NCBI GenBank assembly: GCA_964389475.1
Contig: CAYMFD010000025.1
Location: 1-39,750, forward strand
DNA length: 39,750 nt
Origin: CAYMFD01 sp964389475
GTDB lineage: Bacteria; Bacteroidota; Bacteroidia; Chitinophagales; Saprospiraceae
Direction of reading: 5' to 3'
Below are positions 22,071 to 31,694 of this stretch, piece by piece; position 1 is the first letter of the stretch, and every line of letters begins with the position of its first letter. Made by a program: the position numbers and the translations under genes. Under the pieces are notes generated by a model that was not told the origin of the DNA, did no database searches, and saw only the letters and a list, made by a program, of their open reading frames with translations.

Positions 22071-24908
22071 TTAAACCTTCCCTTTGAGAAACTGCCCTGT
22101 ATAGCTCTTCTTGACCTTGACGATACCCTCGGGCTTACCTTGGTAGAGGAGGTGGCCACCGTCACGACCACCTACAGGACCTAGATCGATGAGCCAGTCT
22201 GCACTCTTGATGACATCGAGGTTGTGCTCGACGACGAGGACGGTATGTCCGTTCTCGACGAGGGCTTGCAGGGCATCCATGAGCTTGAGTATATCGTGGA
22301 AGTGCAGCCCCGTCGTTGGCTCATCAAATATGAAGAATATACTGTGTCCCTTGTATTCTTTACCGAGGAAACTGGCTAGCTTGACCCGCTGTGCCTCTCC
22401 ACCAGATAGGGTAGAGCTGGCCTGGCCTAGTTTGATATAGCCGAGCCCTACATCGTAGAGCGGCTGTATTTTTTGTATAATATCGGCTTTCTCAGCAAAG
22501 AAGTCGATAGCTTCTTCGATGCTCAAGTCTAGTACGTCGCTGATACTCTTGCCATTGTACTTGACCTCTAGGACGTCCTGCTTAAAGCGTCGACCACCAC
22601 AGTCCTCACAGATGAGTTTGACATCGGCGAGAAACTGCATCTCGACGGTAATCTCTCCATCTCCACTACACGTATCGCAGCGACCACCCTCCACATTAAA
22701 GCTAAAGTGCTTCGCTGCATAGCCTCTGACCTTGGACATTTTCTGACTAGCGAACAGCTTGCGTATGCTGTCGTACGCTTTGACATAGGTGACAGGATTG
22801 GACCGGCTAGACTTGCCGATTGGGTTTTGGCTGACGAGCTCTACCTGCTGTATGGCTGATAGGTCGCCAGTGATGTCTTTATGTATACCCGGTGATACAG
22901 GTATGCTCTCGCCTAGGTGGCGGCGTAGGGCAGGGTAGAGGATGTGCTTGACTAGTGACGTCTTTCCACTGCCCGATACACCACTTACGACCGTCAACAC
23001 ATTGAGTGGTACGGTAATATTAATGCCCTTGAGGTTGTGCTGGCTAGCATCGATTACTTCTATCTTGTTACTACCATCTCGCCTATGCGAGGGTACGGGT
23101 ATCGACAGTTCGCCGGCGATGTACTGAGCGGTAAGGCTATCGTGACCACCTTTCTCAAAGTCCTCGTACGTACCTGCATAGACAAGCTCACCACCATTGA
23201 TGCCCGCTAGCGGACCGATGTCGATGACGTAGTCTGCAGCACGTATTACTTCTTCTTCGTGCTCTACCACGACGACCGTATTACCTAGGTCGCGGAGGTT
23301 TTCTAGCACGGCGACGAGTTTTTCGGTGTCCTTGGGGTGGAGGCCTACGCTGGGCTCGTCCAGTATGTATAGACTATTGGTCAGGTTGCTACCTAGGGTC
23401 CGTGTGAGGTTGATCCGCTGCGTCTCTCCACCAGATAGGGTGCCACTCTGGCGGTCTAGTGTGAGGTAGCCGAGGCCTATGTCGACCATGATTTGTAGTC
23501 TTGTCTCTACCTCCAGCAGTATACGCTTGGCGATCTCTCGCTGGTGGTACGTGAGCTCTAGCTTGAGCACCCAGTCCAGGAGGTCGGTAATAGGCATGCC
23601 TATGAGGTCGCCGATCGGCCGCTTGCCTACCTGTACGTAGGTAGCTTCCTTGCGTAGGCGTGCTCCCGAGCATTCGTCACAGGTAGTCTTACCTCGGTAA
23701 CGAGCAAGCATGACTCGATTTTGAATCTTGTAAAGTTTGCTTTGTAGCTCCTCGAAGAATTCATTGATCCCCCAGAAGTAGTTGTTGCCTGACCAGAGTA
23801 TCTTTTTCTGATGCGGCGTTAGGTCTTTGTAAGGCCGATGTATCGGAAACTTGAAAGCATCTGCCGCTGAGATCAGGCGATTGAGCCACTGCTGGCCTTT
23901 CTCACCACGCCAGCACATCACAGCGCCATCGTAGACAGACCGCGTCTGATCAGGGATTACTCGGTCTGGATCGATGCCTAGGACCTTACCGTAGCCCTCG
24001 CACTTGGGGCAGGCACCGTACGGATTGTTATAGTTAAAGAGCTGGTGGGTAGGCTCGATAAATGTCATGCCGTCCAACTCGAACCTATTGTTAAACTTGA
24101 TGCTATCACCACCGATGACGGCGAGCTCCATCTCACCGTCGCCCTGCTGAAACGCCGTCAATACCGAGTCTCCTATCCTAAATAGATTTTCCTCGTCGTT
24201 ACGAGCAACAAAGCGATCTACTAGAATCTTCACATCCCCTTTGAGGTCTTTCGTAGCTTTTTTAAGTAGTTTTTTGTGGGCGGTGGTGAAGTCTTCGATA
24301 AAGATCAACTCTCCTTTGTAGGATAGTCGGTTGTAGCCTTTTTGTAAGAGTAGGTCTAGATCTTGGCCCAGCTCTCTGTCGTATCGGTTTTGGATATCGA
24401 CGAAGACCTGGACTTTACTGCCCTCCTCTAGTTGCTTGATGTAGTCGATTACGTCTGATACCTCGTGCTTCTTGACGATATCGCCGCTTACTGGGCTATA
24501 GGTAATGCCTATACGTGCATAGAGCAGGCGGAGGTAGTCGTATATCTCTGTGAGTGACCCCACGGTAGAGCGGGCATTACTAGTCGTGACCTTTTGCTCG
24601 ATGGCGATCGCAGGACAGAGGCCCTTGATGTAGTCGACCTCGGGCTTCTTCATACGATTGAGAAACTGGCGGGCATAGGAGCTCAGACTCTCCACGTATC
24701 TACGCTGTCCCTCCGCATATAGCGTGTCCATGATGAGCGACGACTTACCACTACCACTCAGACCAGTGACGACGACCAGTTTGTTTTTTGGTATACGTAA
24801 CTCTATGTCTTTTAGGTTATTGGACCTAGCACCCTTGATGTGGATGAAGTCTCTGAGGTCTTGCGCTTCGGCAGTGAGGGTGTTGTCAGCAACAGGAGCT
24901 GTCGGCAT
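22071..24908 (-). CDS. uvrA: Excinuclease ABC subunit A
   Basis: 945 residues, normal for UvrA. Two ABC ATPase halves: Walker A GLSGSGKSSL (~50) and GVSGSGKTSL (~645), signature motifs LSGGETQR and LSGGEAQR, Walker B ILDEPSVGLHP and IFDEPTTGLHF. Zinc-finger cysteines appear as CPKCEGYG with CDECSGARLR in the first half and CDTCSGDGEI with CEDCGGRRF in the second. UvrA scans DNA for bulky lesions, loads UvrB and starts nucleotide excision repair. Single gene with a TATCTTTG -7 element. A short N-terminal extension (MPTAPVADNTLTAEAQDLRD) precedes the usual start of homology. Confidence 0.97.
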   Translation of the reverse strand: MPTAPVADNTLTAEAQDLRDFIHIKGARSNNLKDIELRIPKNKLVVVTGLSGSGKSSLIMDTLYAEGQRRYVESLSSYARQFLNRMKKPEVDYIKGLCPAIAIEQKVTTSNARSTVGSLTEIYDYLRLLYARIGITYSPVSGDIVKKHEVSDVIDYIKQLEEGSKVQVFVDIQNRYDRELGQDLDLLLQKGYNRLSYKGELIFIEDFTTAHKKLLKKATKDLKGDVKILVDRFVARNDEENLFRIGDSVLTAFQQGDGEMELAVIGGDSIKFNNRFELDGMTFIEPTHQLFNYNNPYGACPKCEGYGKVLGIDPDRVIPDQTRSVYDGAVMCWRGEKGQQWLNRLISAADAFKFPIHRPYKDLTPHQKKILWSGNNYFWGINEFFEELQSKLYKIQNRVMLARYRGKTTCDECSGARLRKEATYVQVGKRPIGDLIGMPITDLLDWVLKLELTYHQREIAKRILLEVETRLQIMVDIGLGYLTLDRQSGTLSGGETQRINLTRTLGSNLTNSLYILDEPSVGLHPKDTEKLVAVLENLRDLGNTVVVVEHEEEVIRAADYVIDIGPLAGINGGELVYAGTYEDFEKGGHDSLTAQYIAGELSIPVPSHRRDGSNKIEVIDASQHNLKGINITVPLNVLTVVSGVSGSGKTSLVKHILYPALRRHLGESIPVSPGIHKDITGDLSAIQQVELVSQNPIGKSSRSNPVTYVKAYDSIRKLFASQKMSKVRGYAAKHFSFNVEGGRCDTCSGDGEITVEMQFLADVKLICEDCGGRRFKQDVLEVKYNGKSISDVLDLSIEEAIDFFAEKADIIQKIQPLYDVGLGYIKLGQASSTLSGGEAQRVKLASFLGKEYKGHSIFFIFDEPTTGLHFHDILKLMDALQALVENGHTVLVVEHNLDVIKSADWLIDLGPVGGRDGGHLLYQGKPEGIVKVKKSYTGQFLKGKV

Positions 24909-24931
24909 AGGAGGTGGCTATTTCTTTACGT

Positions 24932-24939
24932 CAAAGATA
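24932..24939 (-). promoter_or_regulatory. -7 promoter element upstream of uvrA
   Basis: TATCTTTG on the minus strand, an exact TAnnTTTG match 23 bases before the ATG. No SOS-box-like palindrome was noticed beside it. Confidence 0.5.
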
Positions 24940-24991
24940 GCAACGTAGGGATGGTGTTGATGTTTAATATAGCCGCTGTCTCTTGCACTGA

Positions 24992-26191
24992 CTAATACAC
25001 AAAGCCAAACAGCCAAAGCGGTATCTTAGAAGGGCTACCTGTTGTCAATGCATCTACAGCGAGATAGCTATTATCGACTTCATAGATCTGCTTTCTATTC
25101 TTGCTTTTACCACCGACCTCTAGCGTGATCTCATCATCGATCAGAAAGTCGCCCTTGGTAGTGAAGTTGACGGTATGTGCCACCTCTAGCTGACTTAAGA
25201 TAAAGGTCTCCCTCATCGTACCCCTGTCCTTGTTATCTCCTCCGATAGCGGATATCAGGTTGGGGTTGTCGAGGTAGATTTTTTCGGCCCTGCTGATCTT
25301 ACTGTAGCTCTTACCTGGAGCGGCTAGCACCCTTATCAGACAGGCTTTGTCTAGGTAGTCGAGATAGGTGGTGATGGTCTTTCTCGCTAGCTCCATGCTG
25401 CCGGCTAGCTTGGATATATTGGGCTGGAATGGTGTCTGTGTGGCAAGGTGCCTGATGAGCTTCCTGAGCTTAAAAATATTACTAATGTCAAAGCCAAGAC
25501 TGTAGGGTAGGTCGATCTCAAGTATCTGGTTGATGGTGCTGATCAACTTGAGTATGTAGGTCTCTGGTCCATCCAAGAAGAAGGGGTAGAAGCCGTACGT
25601 GAGGTACTCGTCAAACCTTGGCAAAATCTGTATCTCAGCACTAAGTCTAGCAGCGATGGATAGGTGCTTGGTGAGTATGTCGTCTAGGTTAATAATGTCC
25701 AGTTTTCTGTCCTCTACGATCTCGAGATATTCTCTGAAGGACAGCCCCGGGAGGTCGTAGACGACCATCCTCCTACTGATGTCCGCCTGTGCTGTATGTA
25801 GTTGTAGTATGGAGCTGCCAGAGATGACGACCTTGAGCTGTGGATATAGGTCGTAGATAGTCTTGATGGCTTTGGTCCATGACGGATATTTATGTACCTC
25901 GTCCAGATAGAGGTGGGTGCCGCCGTAGGCTAGGTGTGTACTGGCTACCTCTATCAGGTCGATACCTTCGATGATGGTCGTATCTAGGGATAGGTAGAGG
26001 GCTTCTGTACCTAAGTCGTGAGTCTCTAGGATATGCTGGAGGAGTAGCGTGGTCTTACCTACACCTCTAGCTCCTCTGATGGCTATCAACCTGTCAGCCC
26101 AAAACACCTGATCCATAAAGGGTCTCCTAAACCTAATCTTGAGATTGGTTAGGTAGGTGTTGTGTAAGTTTCTCAGTAGCTCTGTACCCAT
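24992..26191 (-). CDS. DUF4143-type AAA ATPase (AAA_14)
   Basis: 399 residues. AAA_14 ATPase domain: Walker A GARGVGKTTLL (~40), Walker B HLYLDEVHKYPSW (~92), sensor region VVISGSSILQLHT and LPGLSFREYLEI. The C-terminal part (~200-399) is the DUF4143 module with LAGSMELARKTITTYLDYLD (winged-helix-like) and RETFILSQLEVAH, ending in a nuclease-like ILIDDEITLEVGGKSKN-type segment that may be a degenerate restriction-endonuclease fold. Such ATPases are abundant and patchily distributed in Bacteroidota and archaea; their function is unknown. It stands alone between uvrA and the exporter operon. Confidence 0.88.
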   Translation of the reverse strand: MGTELLRNLHNTYLTNLKIRFRRPFMDQVFWADRLIAIRGARGVGKTTLLLQHILETHDLGTEALYLSLDTTIIEGIDLIEVASTHLAYGGTHLYLDEVHKYPSWTKAIKTIYDLYPQLKVVISGSSILQLHTAQADISRRMVVYDLPGLSFREYLEIVEDRKLDIINLDDILTKHLSIAARLSAEIQILPRFDEYLTYGFYPFFLDGPETYILKLISTINQILEIDLPYSLGFDISNIFKLRKLIRHLATQTPFQPNISKLAGSMELARKTITTYLDYLDKACLIRVLAAPGKSYSKISRAEKIYLDNPNLISAIGGDNKDRGTMRETFILSQLEVAHTVNFTTKGDFLIDDEITLEVGGKSKNRKQIYEVDNSYLAVDALTTGSPSKIPLWLFGFVY

Positions 26192-26440
26192 GATTGTAAT
26201 GTTGTAATTACAAAAATACTCATAGTTTGTAACATGGACATTGCATTTTATTACTAATAGTGTTACTTAATCATTTCGATATGACCAGTAAAGTGTAATG
26301 TTAATATTGCAAAGTCCTACTGATATGGCGTTGATATCATACTGATTTCAGCTCTCATATGCGCAATAGTAGTTGCGACACTTGAGGTGTGGAGCTAGGA
26401 TTTATCCAACAGTTTGAAAAAGTGAGTGTACGCAGTACGT
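26192..26440. promoter_or_regulatory. Intergenic region with palindrome and -7 element for the DUF4143 ATPase gene
   Basis: A perfect 12-bp palindrome TTGTAATTACAA (26202-26213) overlaps TATTTTTG on the minus strand (26218-26211), an exact TAnnTTTG match about 20 bases from the ATG. A repressor on the palindrome would cover the transcription start. No gene is seen in the remaining AT-rich DNA. Confidence 0.45.
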
Positions 26441-27853
26441 CTAGTTGTCTACCTGCTGCATCTCTCCAGCTACGTACATGTAGGTAAGTCGATCCTTAAT
26501 CAGCTTGACCGTGGTAGAGATATACTTAAGCTGGCTCTCGAGGTACTTGGCCTCTCGGCTGTTGATCAGGAATAGGGAGCTCTCACCTATGTTGAACTTA
26601 CGGCCCTCCGCCTGCAGCAGACGATAGTAGTCGCCTACATTGACCTCTAGCACGGCTAACTGTTCTTCTCGTGCAGCACTATTGTTGAGGTAGTTGTTGA
26701 GCTTGTTGAGGATACTCAACCGTTTTCCTTGTAGACCCATCTCAGCATCTTCGATCTTGAGCTTGGTCTGCTGTACCTTACCCCGAGCCTTGCGCTGCAG
26801 TAGTGGGTAGTAAACCCCTGCACCGAACTTATAGTCTTGTGCATTGGGTGCGGCAAAGATCCTGTCCTCGGTGGTACTTATAAGAGGATTGTAAGAGAGC
26901 CTGATATCTGGCTTGATATCCTCTCGCTGCAAGCGTCTATCTACCTCCAGACTTTCGATCTTGTAGAGGTAGGTTTGTATTTCTGGGTGTTGCTCGACGA
27001 CATTGCCTTGATCCACAGCGATACTGTTCATTACTGTACGCAGGTAACGGGGCTGCAGAGGCTCTGGTATACTATTGTCAGCAAGCTCTAGCGGGGCATA
27101 GTCGGTATCCCACAGGTAGAAGGAGAGATTTATTTCGGCATTCTCGAGGTTTTGCATGGTTTCAGACACCATGACCTGTCGGTTTTGGAGGGCTATCAAT
27201 GCCTCTAGGGTGTCGATAGCAGGCTTGTCACCGCCACGCCAGCTCTCTCTCGTTGCATCTAGGCGTGTGAGGGCCAGAGTCTCTCCTTCTCGGGCTACCA
27301 GCATCTCTTGGTAGCTGCGCTGCCAGTCTAGGTAGGCGAGCTCAGCATCGTAGAGTAGGTCGTTAATGATGATGATGCGTTCTTGCTGTGAGGCAGCATC
27401 GTAGATGTCTGCTTGCTTGAGGGCTGCCCGTCGCTCATCTATTACGAATCCACGACCTAGTCCTACACTTAGACCAGCACTCCACAAGCCCCGCTCGGGT
27501 AGGGTCAGGGACGGATCTAGGAAGTCACCGTCGGCTCGTTCGTAGTCGGCTTTTAGCTCTATGTTGTACCACGTGGGGACCTTAATTGCCGCATAGCTTT
27601 CGCGGTAGTAGTTAGTCCCACTAAACTGTTTAGTGGCATAGTTACCATCCAAGACAGGGTCAAAGCCACCTTTTGCCTCTTGGCGGATAGGGTCAGCCAT
27701 ATCAGTTGCGATATTGGCCTGACGCATGATCGGGTGATTCTTTAAAACAATAGCTCGGTAGCTTTCCTGCGAAAACACAATACCAAAGTCCTGAGCCCCG
27801 ACAGAGGCGGCTAGGCACAATAATAAGTAGATGATAGTTGGTCTCCTTGTCAT
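26441..27853 (-). CDS. TolC-family outer-membrane efflux protein
   Basis: 470 residues. Signal peptide MTRRPTIIYLLLCLAASVGA, then two repeated helical hairpins typical of outer-membrane efflux proteins: the first around LLYDAELAYLDWQRSYQEML with TRLDATRESWRGGDKPAIDT (~170-215), the second around LQREDIKPDIRLSYNPLIST and AEGRKFNIGESSLFLINSRE (~415-435), the latter carrying the family's G-x-x-x-L-x-x-x-N-x-R motif. It forms the outer-membrane channel of the exporter encoded upstream. Last gene of the ABC-HlyD-TolC operon, 4 bases after the HlyD gene. Confidence 0.93.
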   Translation of the reverse strand: MTRRPTIIYLLLCLAASVGAQDFGIVFSQESYRAIVLKNHPIMRQANIATDMADPIRQEAKGGFDPVLDGNYATKQFSGTNYYRESYAAIKVPTWYNIELKADYERADGDFLDPSLTLPERGLWSAGLSVGLGRGFVIDERRAALKQADIYDAASQQERIIIINDLLYDAELAYLDWQRSYQEMLVAREGETLALTRLDATRESWRGGDKPAIDTLEALIALQNRQVMVSETMQNLENAEINLSFYLWDTDYAPLELADNSIPEPLQPRYLRTVMNSIAVDQGNVVEQHPEIQTYLYKIESLEVDRRLQREDIKPDIRLSYNPLISTTEDRIFAAPNAQDYKFGAGVYYPLLQRKARGKVQQTKLKIEDAEMGLQGKRLSILNKLNNYLNNSAAREEQLAVLEVNVGDYYRLLQAEGRKFNIGESSLFLINSREAKYLESQLKYISTTVKLIKDRLTYMYVAGEMQQVDN

Positions 27854-27857
27854 GTCT

Positions 27858-29228
27858 TTACTTGACCTTGCTTAGAGGTGTCTTCATTTTCACGTCCTGT
27901 GGCTTGCTATCACGATAGTAGTCAGCAGGGAAACCATTGAGCTGTCGCCATAACTCGTAGCCCACCGATACATCGTTGAGTAGGGTGATCGTATTAGCAC
28001 CACCACCTACCCGAACTAGATCAGGCCAGGCCTTATCGTCAGGATCTTGCGATACGAGTACCCTGTACTTACCATTATCACTGATGAAGTTATCGATCGC
28101 GAACACCTCTCCACCGAATGTACCGTAGCTATTCTGAGGCCAACCACTAAATACGATGGCAGGCCACCCGTCAAAGATAATTCGAACTTTCTCACCGATA
28201 TACAAGAGTGGCACATCGATGGGCTCCACGAACATCTCCACAGCTAGGTTGTAATCTGCTGGCATAATGGTCACGATGTCTTCGCCATTTTTGACGATCT
28301 CGCCTATACCGCTTTGTAGAGCTTGAGTGATGATACCATCGATAGGCGAGAGGATGTAGTAGTTCTGCTGTCGTATCACATAAGCATTGTACTGCGACTG
28401 TAACTTGTTGACATCCGCATCTGCCCCATATGCGAACGAGAGGGCCGATTGACGGTCACTCCTAGCCTTGGCTATCTTCTCATCAAAGGAGTTTTTGATA
28501 GCCATTCTATCGGCAATCAGGTTAAGCAACTCATTGCGCTGGGTATTAACCTTGTTTTCTAGTGCCGTCACCTTAGCCTCTGACTCTTGAGCAGATAGAC
28601 GCTTGGACTCCAGGTCTGTCAAGGACTTGATACCGTCATCGTAAAGACCTTGGATACGGTCTAGCTGCTTAAGGGCGATCTCATACTTTAGGTTAGTTGC
28701 CACGAGCTCCATACTATCTGTCTGTAGCTTTAGTCGAGTCTGGTCTGCCTTGATCTTATTCTGATTAAGCTTTACCTCTCTACTGGCTATTAATGCTTGA
28801 TACAGCTGTGCTAGGTTTTGAGCTTTTTCTAGATAGGCCTCTCCCGCACCGCTCTTGGCGTCGATCTGACTAGCTGTACGTTCTAGTATTTCTGGGTCGA
28901 GGTACTCTTCTTTGACTTCAGATATTTTTACAATAGTGTCTCCCTTATTGACACGTTGACCCTCTCGTACATACCAGTTCTCTATCCGTCCGCCGATAAG
29001 GGCTTGTATATTCTGGGGTCTGTCAGAAGGTGTCAGTGTAGTGACATAGCCTTTGGCACGAATGTTTTGCGTCCATGGTAGGAAGAGGGCCAGTACCAGT
29101 AGAAGGCCTATTCCAGCCACGACCTTGACTAGGGTGTCGCTACTCACCTTGTCATCTAGGATTTTAAAGGCGGAGTACTTGGTTCGCTCTACCTTACCTT
29201 CTATCGAGTGGTCGCTGATGTTTAACAT
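27858..29228 (-). CDS. HlyD-family membrane fusion protein
   Basis: 456 residues. One N-terminal membrane segment (~35-53, VVAGIGLLLVLALFLPW), a lipoyl/barrel-sandwich half (GGRIENWYVREGQRVNKGDT), a long alpha-helical coiled-coil hairpin (~115-290) and the returning half YYILSPIDGIITQALQSGIG with VKNGEDIVTIMPA, then a beta-barrel domain (VEPIDVPLLYIGEKVRIIFD). It bridges the inner-membrane ABC protein and the TolC channel in the periplasm. 11 bases after the ABC gene and 4 before the TolC gene, so all three form one operon. Confidence 0.94.
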   Translation of the reverse strand: MLNISDHSIEGKVERTKYSAFKILDDKVSSDTLVKVVAGIGLLLVLALFLPWTQNIRAKGYVTTLTPSDRPQNIQALIGGRIENWYVREGQRVNKGDTIVKISEVKEEYLDPEILERTASQIDAKSGAGEAYLEKAQNLAQLYQALIASREVKLNQNKIKADQTRLKLQTDSMELVATNLKYEIALKQLDRIQGLYDDGIKSLTDLESKRLSAQESEAKVTALENKVNTQRNELLNLIADRMAIKNSFDEKIAKARSDRQSALSFAYGADADVNKLQSQYNAYVIRQQNYYILSPIDGIITQALQSGIGEIVKNGEDIVTIMPADYNLAVEMFVEPIDVPLLYIGEKVRIIFDGWPAIVFSGWPQNSYGTFGGEVFAIDNFISDNGKYRVLVSQDPDDKAWPDLVRVGGGANTITLLNDVSVGYELWRQLNGFPADYYRDSKPQDVKMKTPLSKVK

Positions 29229-29239
29229 AGTCTATCGAT

Positions 29240-30922
29240 TTAAGATATGGATGTGTCGGGACCTGCTGTAGAGCCGTTTTTCAGGAATATGCTCGTTGTG
29301 ATATACTTTCGCCACGTTTCGTCAACGGTAGTTACCACAATGTTCCATGGATTCTTAGGATCTGTCATCCGCTGGATGATCATCTCTTTTTCGTCATGCG
29401 GTACATGATCTAGGGGATCTTCCAGTACGAGTAGTTTTGGTTGAGTGACGATAGCTCTTGCTAGTAATATCTTATTGGTCGCACTACGCGGTATACGCTT
29501 ACCCTCTGGGTCTAGGTCCGTGTAAAGCCCATCTCGTAGCGAGCCGACAAAGTCGCCTAGGTTGACCATCTGGATAGCAGCAGTTACGTCCTTGGTAGAT
29601 ATGTCTTGCCTACCCATCACGATGTTATCGTATAAGCAACCTAAGAATATCTGGTTGTTGCTAAGGGAGTACCCTATGTGCTGCCGTAATGCTAAGAAGT
29701 CAAGACTCTGTACCGACAGATTATTAAATTTGATGACGCCGTCGGTAGGTTCGATGATGCCAGAGAATATCTGCATGAGGGTCGACTTACCAGAGCCCGC
29801 TGGTCCTGTAATGACGACGGACTCGTCAGCTGGGATGTGTAGGTTGAGGTCCTTAATGATCATTCGCTCCGACTCAGGGAAGTGAAATGATACATTCTGC
29901 AGTGTCATATCGAGCCCAGTAATATCCTCATCAAAGGTCATGCCTTCGTCGTTTTCGAGTTCCATGTCAGTAACCGTTCCGATCTTTTCTAGGGCAGTAA
30001 TCACATCATAGATGCTCTCTAGGCTGGCGATGAGCTTCTCTACACTACTGATGATAAGGAGTATGATGATCTCTGCCGCTACGAACTGACCGATATTCAT
30101 CTCTTGCCTAAATACTAATAGACCACCCGTGATAAGGAGACCCGCAGCACAGATAAACTTAAAGCCTATCAGTTGCATAAACTGCGAGATCAAAACGCGG
30201 AAGTGATTTTCTCTAGCGTTGAGGTACTTGGTAACTCTCGTGTTGACTTTCTGGAGCGATAGATCTGGCTCCCCTATAAGCTTAAAGGATAGTCTGGTCC
30301 TCGCTATCTCCTCTAGCCAGTGGGCCACCTTATACTTATAGCTACTCTCCTTGAGGCTGGTACGTACACCACGAGGTCCTGAGAACGCCAAGATCGTATA
30401 CACCAGTGCTATCAGCAGTACGCCAAATAATATGAAGAATGGGTGATAAAGTCCTAACACTACAAGACCGGCAACGATCTGGAAGGAAGCTAAACTAAAA
30501 TCGATAAGAATCTTGGGTAGACCCTTCTGGACAGTAATGGTGTCAAAAAAGCGGTTAGCCAACTCCGGGGCATAGTAGTTGTACAGCTCGCGGTACCTGA
30601 TCTTAGGTATCCGATAAGCAAACTCAAAGGATGCACGACTAAATACCCGCTGGGCGATATTCTCCACCAGCCTTAGTTGGAATAGTTGTAGAGCACCACT
30701 GAGGGCTATACCGATAAGGACAAAACCCACTAGCACTATCCACGCAGTACTGACCTCTGCACCTTGGATGAGATTTATAATCGCTTGGATACCAAGGGGT
30801 AGTGAGAGATTAACTAGACCGTTAAGCAAGGCGTATATATATACCCTTATTATTTCTCGTCGGTCGTTTTGCAAGAGTTTGAAAAGGCGCTTAAGGGGTG
30901 CCTTTACTTCGTAGTCGGCCAT
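29240..30922 (-). CDS. ABC exporter (fused membrane and ATPase) with degenerate ATPase motifs
   Basis: 560 residues: a six-helix ABC exporter membrane domain (~1-310) and a nucleotide-binding domain (~335-550), no peptidase domain. Walker A is intact (GPAGSGKSTL, ~374) and a Q-loop Gln is present (SLSNNQIFLG). The LSGGQ signature is replaced by RIPRSATNK (~477), Walker B reads LLVLEDPLD instead of the usual DEP order, and the H-loop His is missing (VVTTVDETW, ~532). From memory this pattern recurs in a Bacteroidota subfamily always found with HlyD and TolC genes, so it looks like a family trait rather than decay. Substrate unknown; export across both membranes is inferred from the operon. Confidence 0.9.
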   Translation of the reverse strand: MADYEVKAPLKRLFKLLQNDRREIIRVYIYALLNGLVNLSLPLGIQAIINLIQGAEVSTAWIVLVGFVLIGIALSGALQLFQLRLVENIAQRVFSRASFEFAYRIPKIRYRELYNYYAPELANRFFDTITVQKGLPKILIDFSLASFQIVAGLVVLGLYHPFFILFGVLLIALVYTILAFSGPRGVRTSLKESSYKYKVAHWLEEIARTRLSFKLIGEPDLSLQKVNTRVTKYLNARENHFRVLISQFMQLIGFKFICAAGLLITGGLLVFRQEMNIGQFVAAEIIILLIISSVEKLIASLESIYDVITALEKIGTVTDMELENDEGMTFDEDITGLDMTLQNVSFHFPESERMIIKDLNLHIPADESVVITGPAGSGKSTLMQIFSGIIEPTDGVIKFNNLSVQSLDFLALRQHIGYSLSNNQIFLGCLYDNIVMGRQDISTKDVTAAIQMVNLGDFVGSLRDGLYTDLDPEGKRIPRSATNKILLARAIVTQPKLLVLEDPLDHVPHDEKEMIIQRMTDPKNPWNIVVTTVDETWRKYITTSIFLKNGSTAGPDTSIS

Positions 30923-30939
30923 GGAAAGTTTTTAGCTCA

Positions 30940-30995
30940 TTTTGCAAACAAGACGGGGTGATAATAGTTTTACTATCACAGACCTTGTTTCAAAA
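30940..30995. promoter_or_regulatory. Large concentric dyad between the exporter operon and the TetR-like gene
   Basis: Outer arms TTTTGCAAACAAG (30940-30952) and CTTGTTTCAAAA (30984-30995; one base shorter) surround inner arms GTGATA (30958-30963) and TATCAC (30974-30979), with centres within about one base of each other. Both diverging genes also have AAAAACTTT just before their ATG. This two-fold symmetry suits a dimeric TetR-type repressor controlling both directions. Confidence 0.65.
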
Positions 30996-31004
30996 ACTTT
31001 AACA

Positions 31005-31685
31005 ATGCCACAAGTCAACATCGTCATAGACATTAATGAGACGATCTTCATACGTGATCCACTGCAGACTTCTCTGGGACGCAACATTATAAAGTACTCG
31101 ATAGAGTTGCTAGACGAGTTGGGCTTTGAGGCGTTTAACTTTAAGAGGCTAGCACAGCGTATGGAGTCGACGGAGGCTAGCGTATACCGCTATTTTGAAA
31201 ACAAATACAAGCTCCTTGCCTATCTAGTAGCCTGGTACTGGGACTACATGCACTTTATGATACTGATGGGCATCCGTATCATAGATGAGCCTAAGCAGAA
31301 AGTGTATCACATCGTTGAGACCCTCGTGCGAAGTATTAATGATAGTACGGCACCTGACTATATCGACCTTGGCAAACTACACCATCTCGTAGTGGAGAAT
31401 GCGTCACGAGTCTATCATAACAAGCAGGTAGACGACCTCAAGAAAGAGGGCTTTTATATCAATCTGCAAAAACTGGTACAGACCATTAGTGACATCATAC
31501 TCGAGGCTGACCCCGCTTTCAAATACCCCAAGGCACTAGCTACTACCGTGGTAGATATGTGTCTTAATTCTGAATATAATATCGAACACCTCAGTCACCT
31601 TACTGATGTTGCGGATACACAGGCTTGCAATGCCCAGCAGTGTACTATAGATATGATCCACTACATCGTAGATCGCGTGCTTTAG
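31005..31685 (+). CDS. TetR-family-like regulator of the exporter operon
   Basis: 226 residues from the ATG at 31005 (MPQVNIVIDINETIFIRDPL); the frame extends to 30942 but that part overlaps the operator. The N-terminal ~75 residues carry a TetR-type helix-turn-helix: IIKYSIELLDELGFEAFNFK then RLAQRMESTEASVYRYFENK YKLL, where the S-x-YRYF-x-NK motif is diagnostic. The C-terminal ~150 residues are a helical ligand/dimerisation domain unlike well-known members. Divergently placed against the ABC-HlyD-TolC operon, so it probably represses it in response to an exported compound. Ends 10 bases before the convergent membrane protein gene. Confidence 0.88.
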   Translation: MPQVNIVIDINETIFIRDPLQTSLGRNIIKYSIELLDELGFEAFNFKRLAQRMESTEASVYRYFENKYKLLAYLVAWYWDYMHFMILMGIRIIDEPKQKVYHIVETLVRSINDSTAPDYIDLGKLHHLVVENASRVYHNKQVDDLKKEGFYINLQKLVQTISDIILEADPAFKYPKALATTVVDMCLNSEYNIEHLSHLTDVADTQACNAQQCTIDMIHYIVDRVL

Positions 31686-31694
31686 AAGCTCGGG

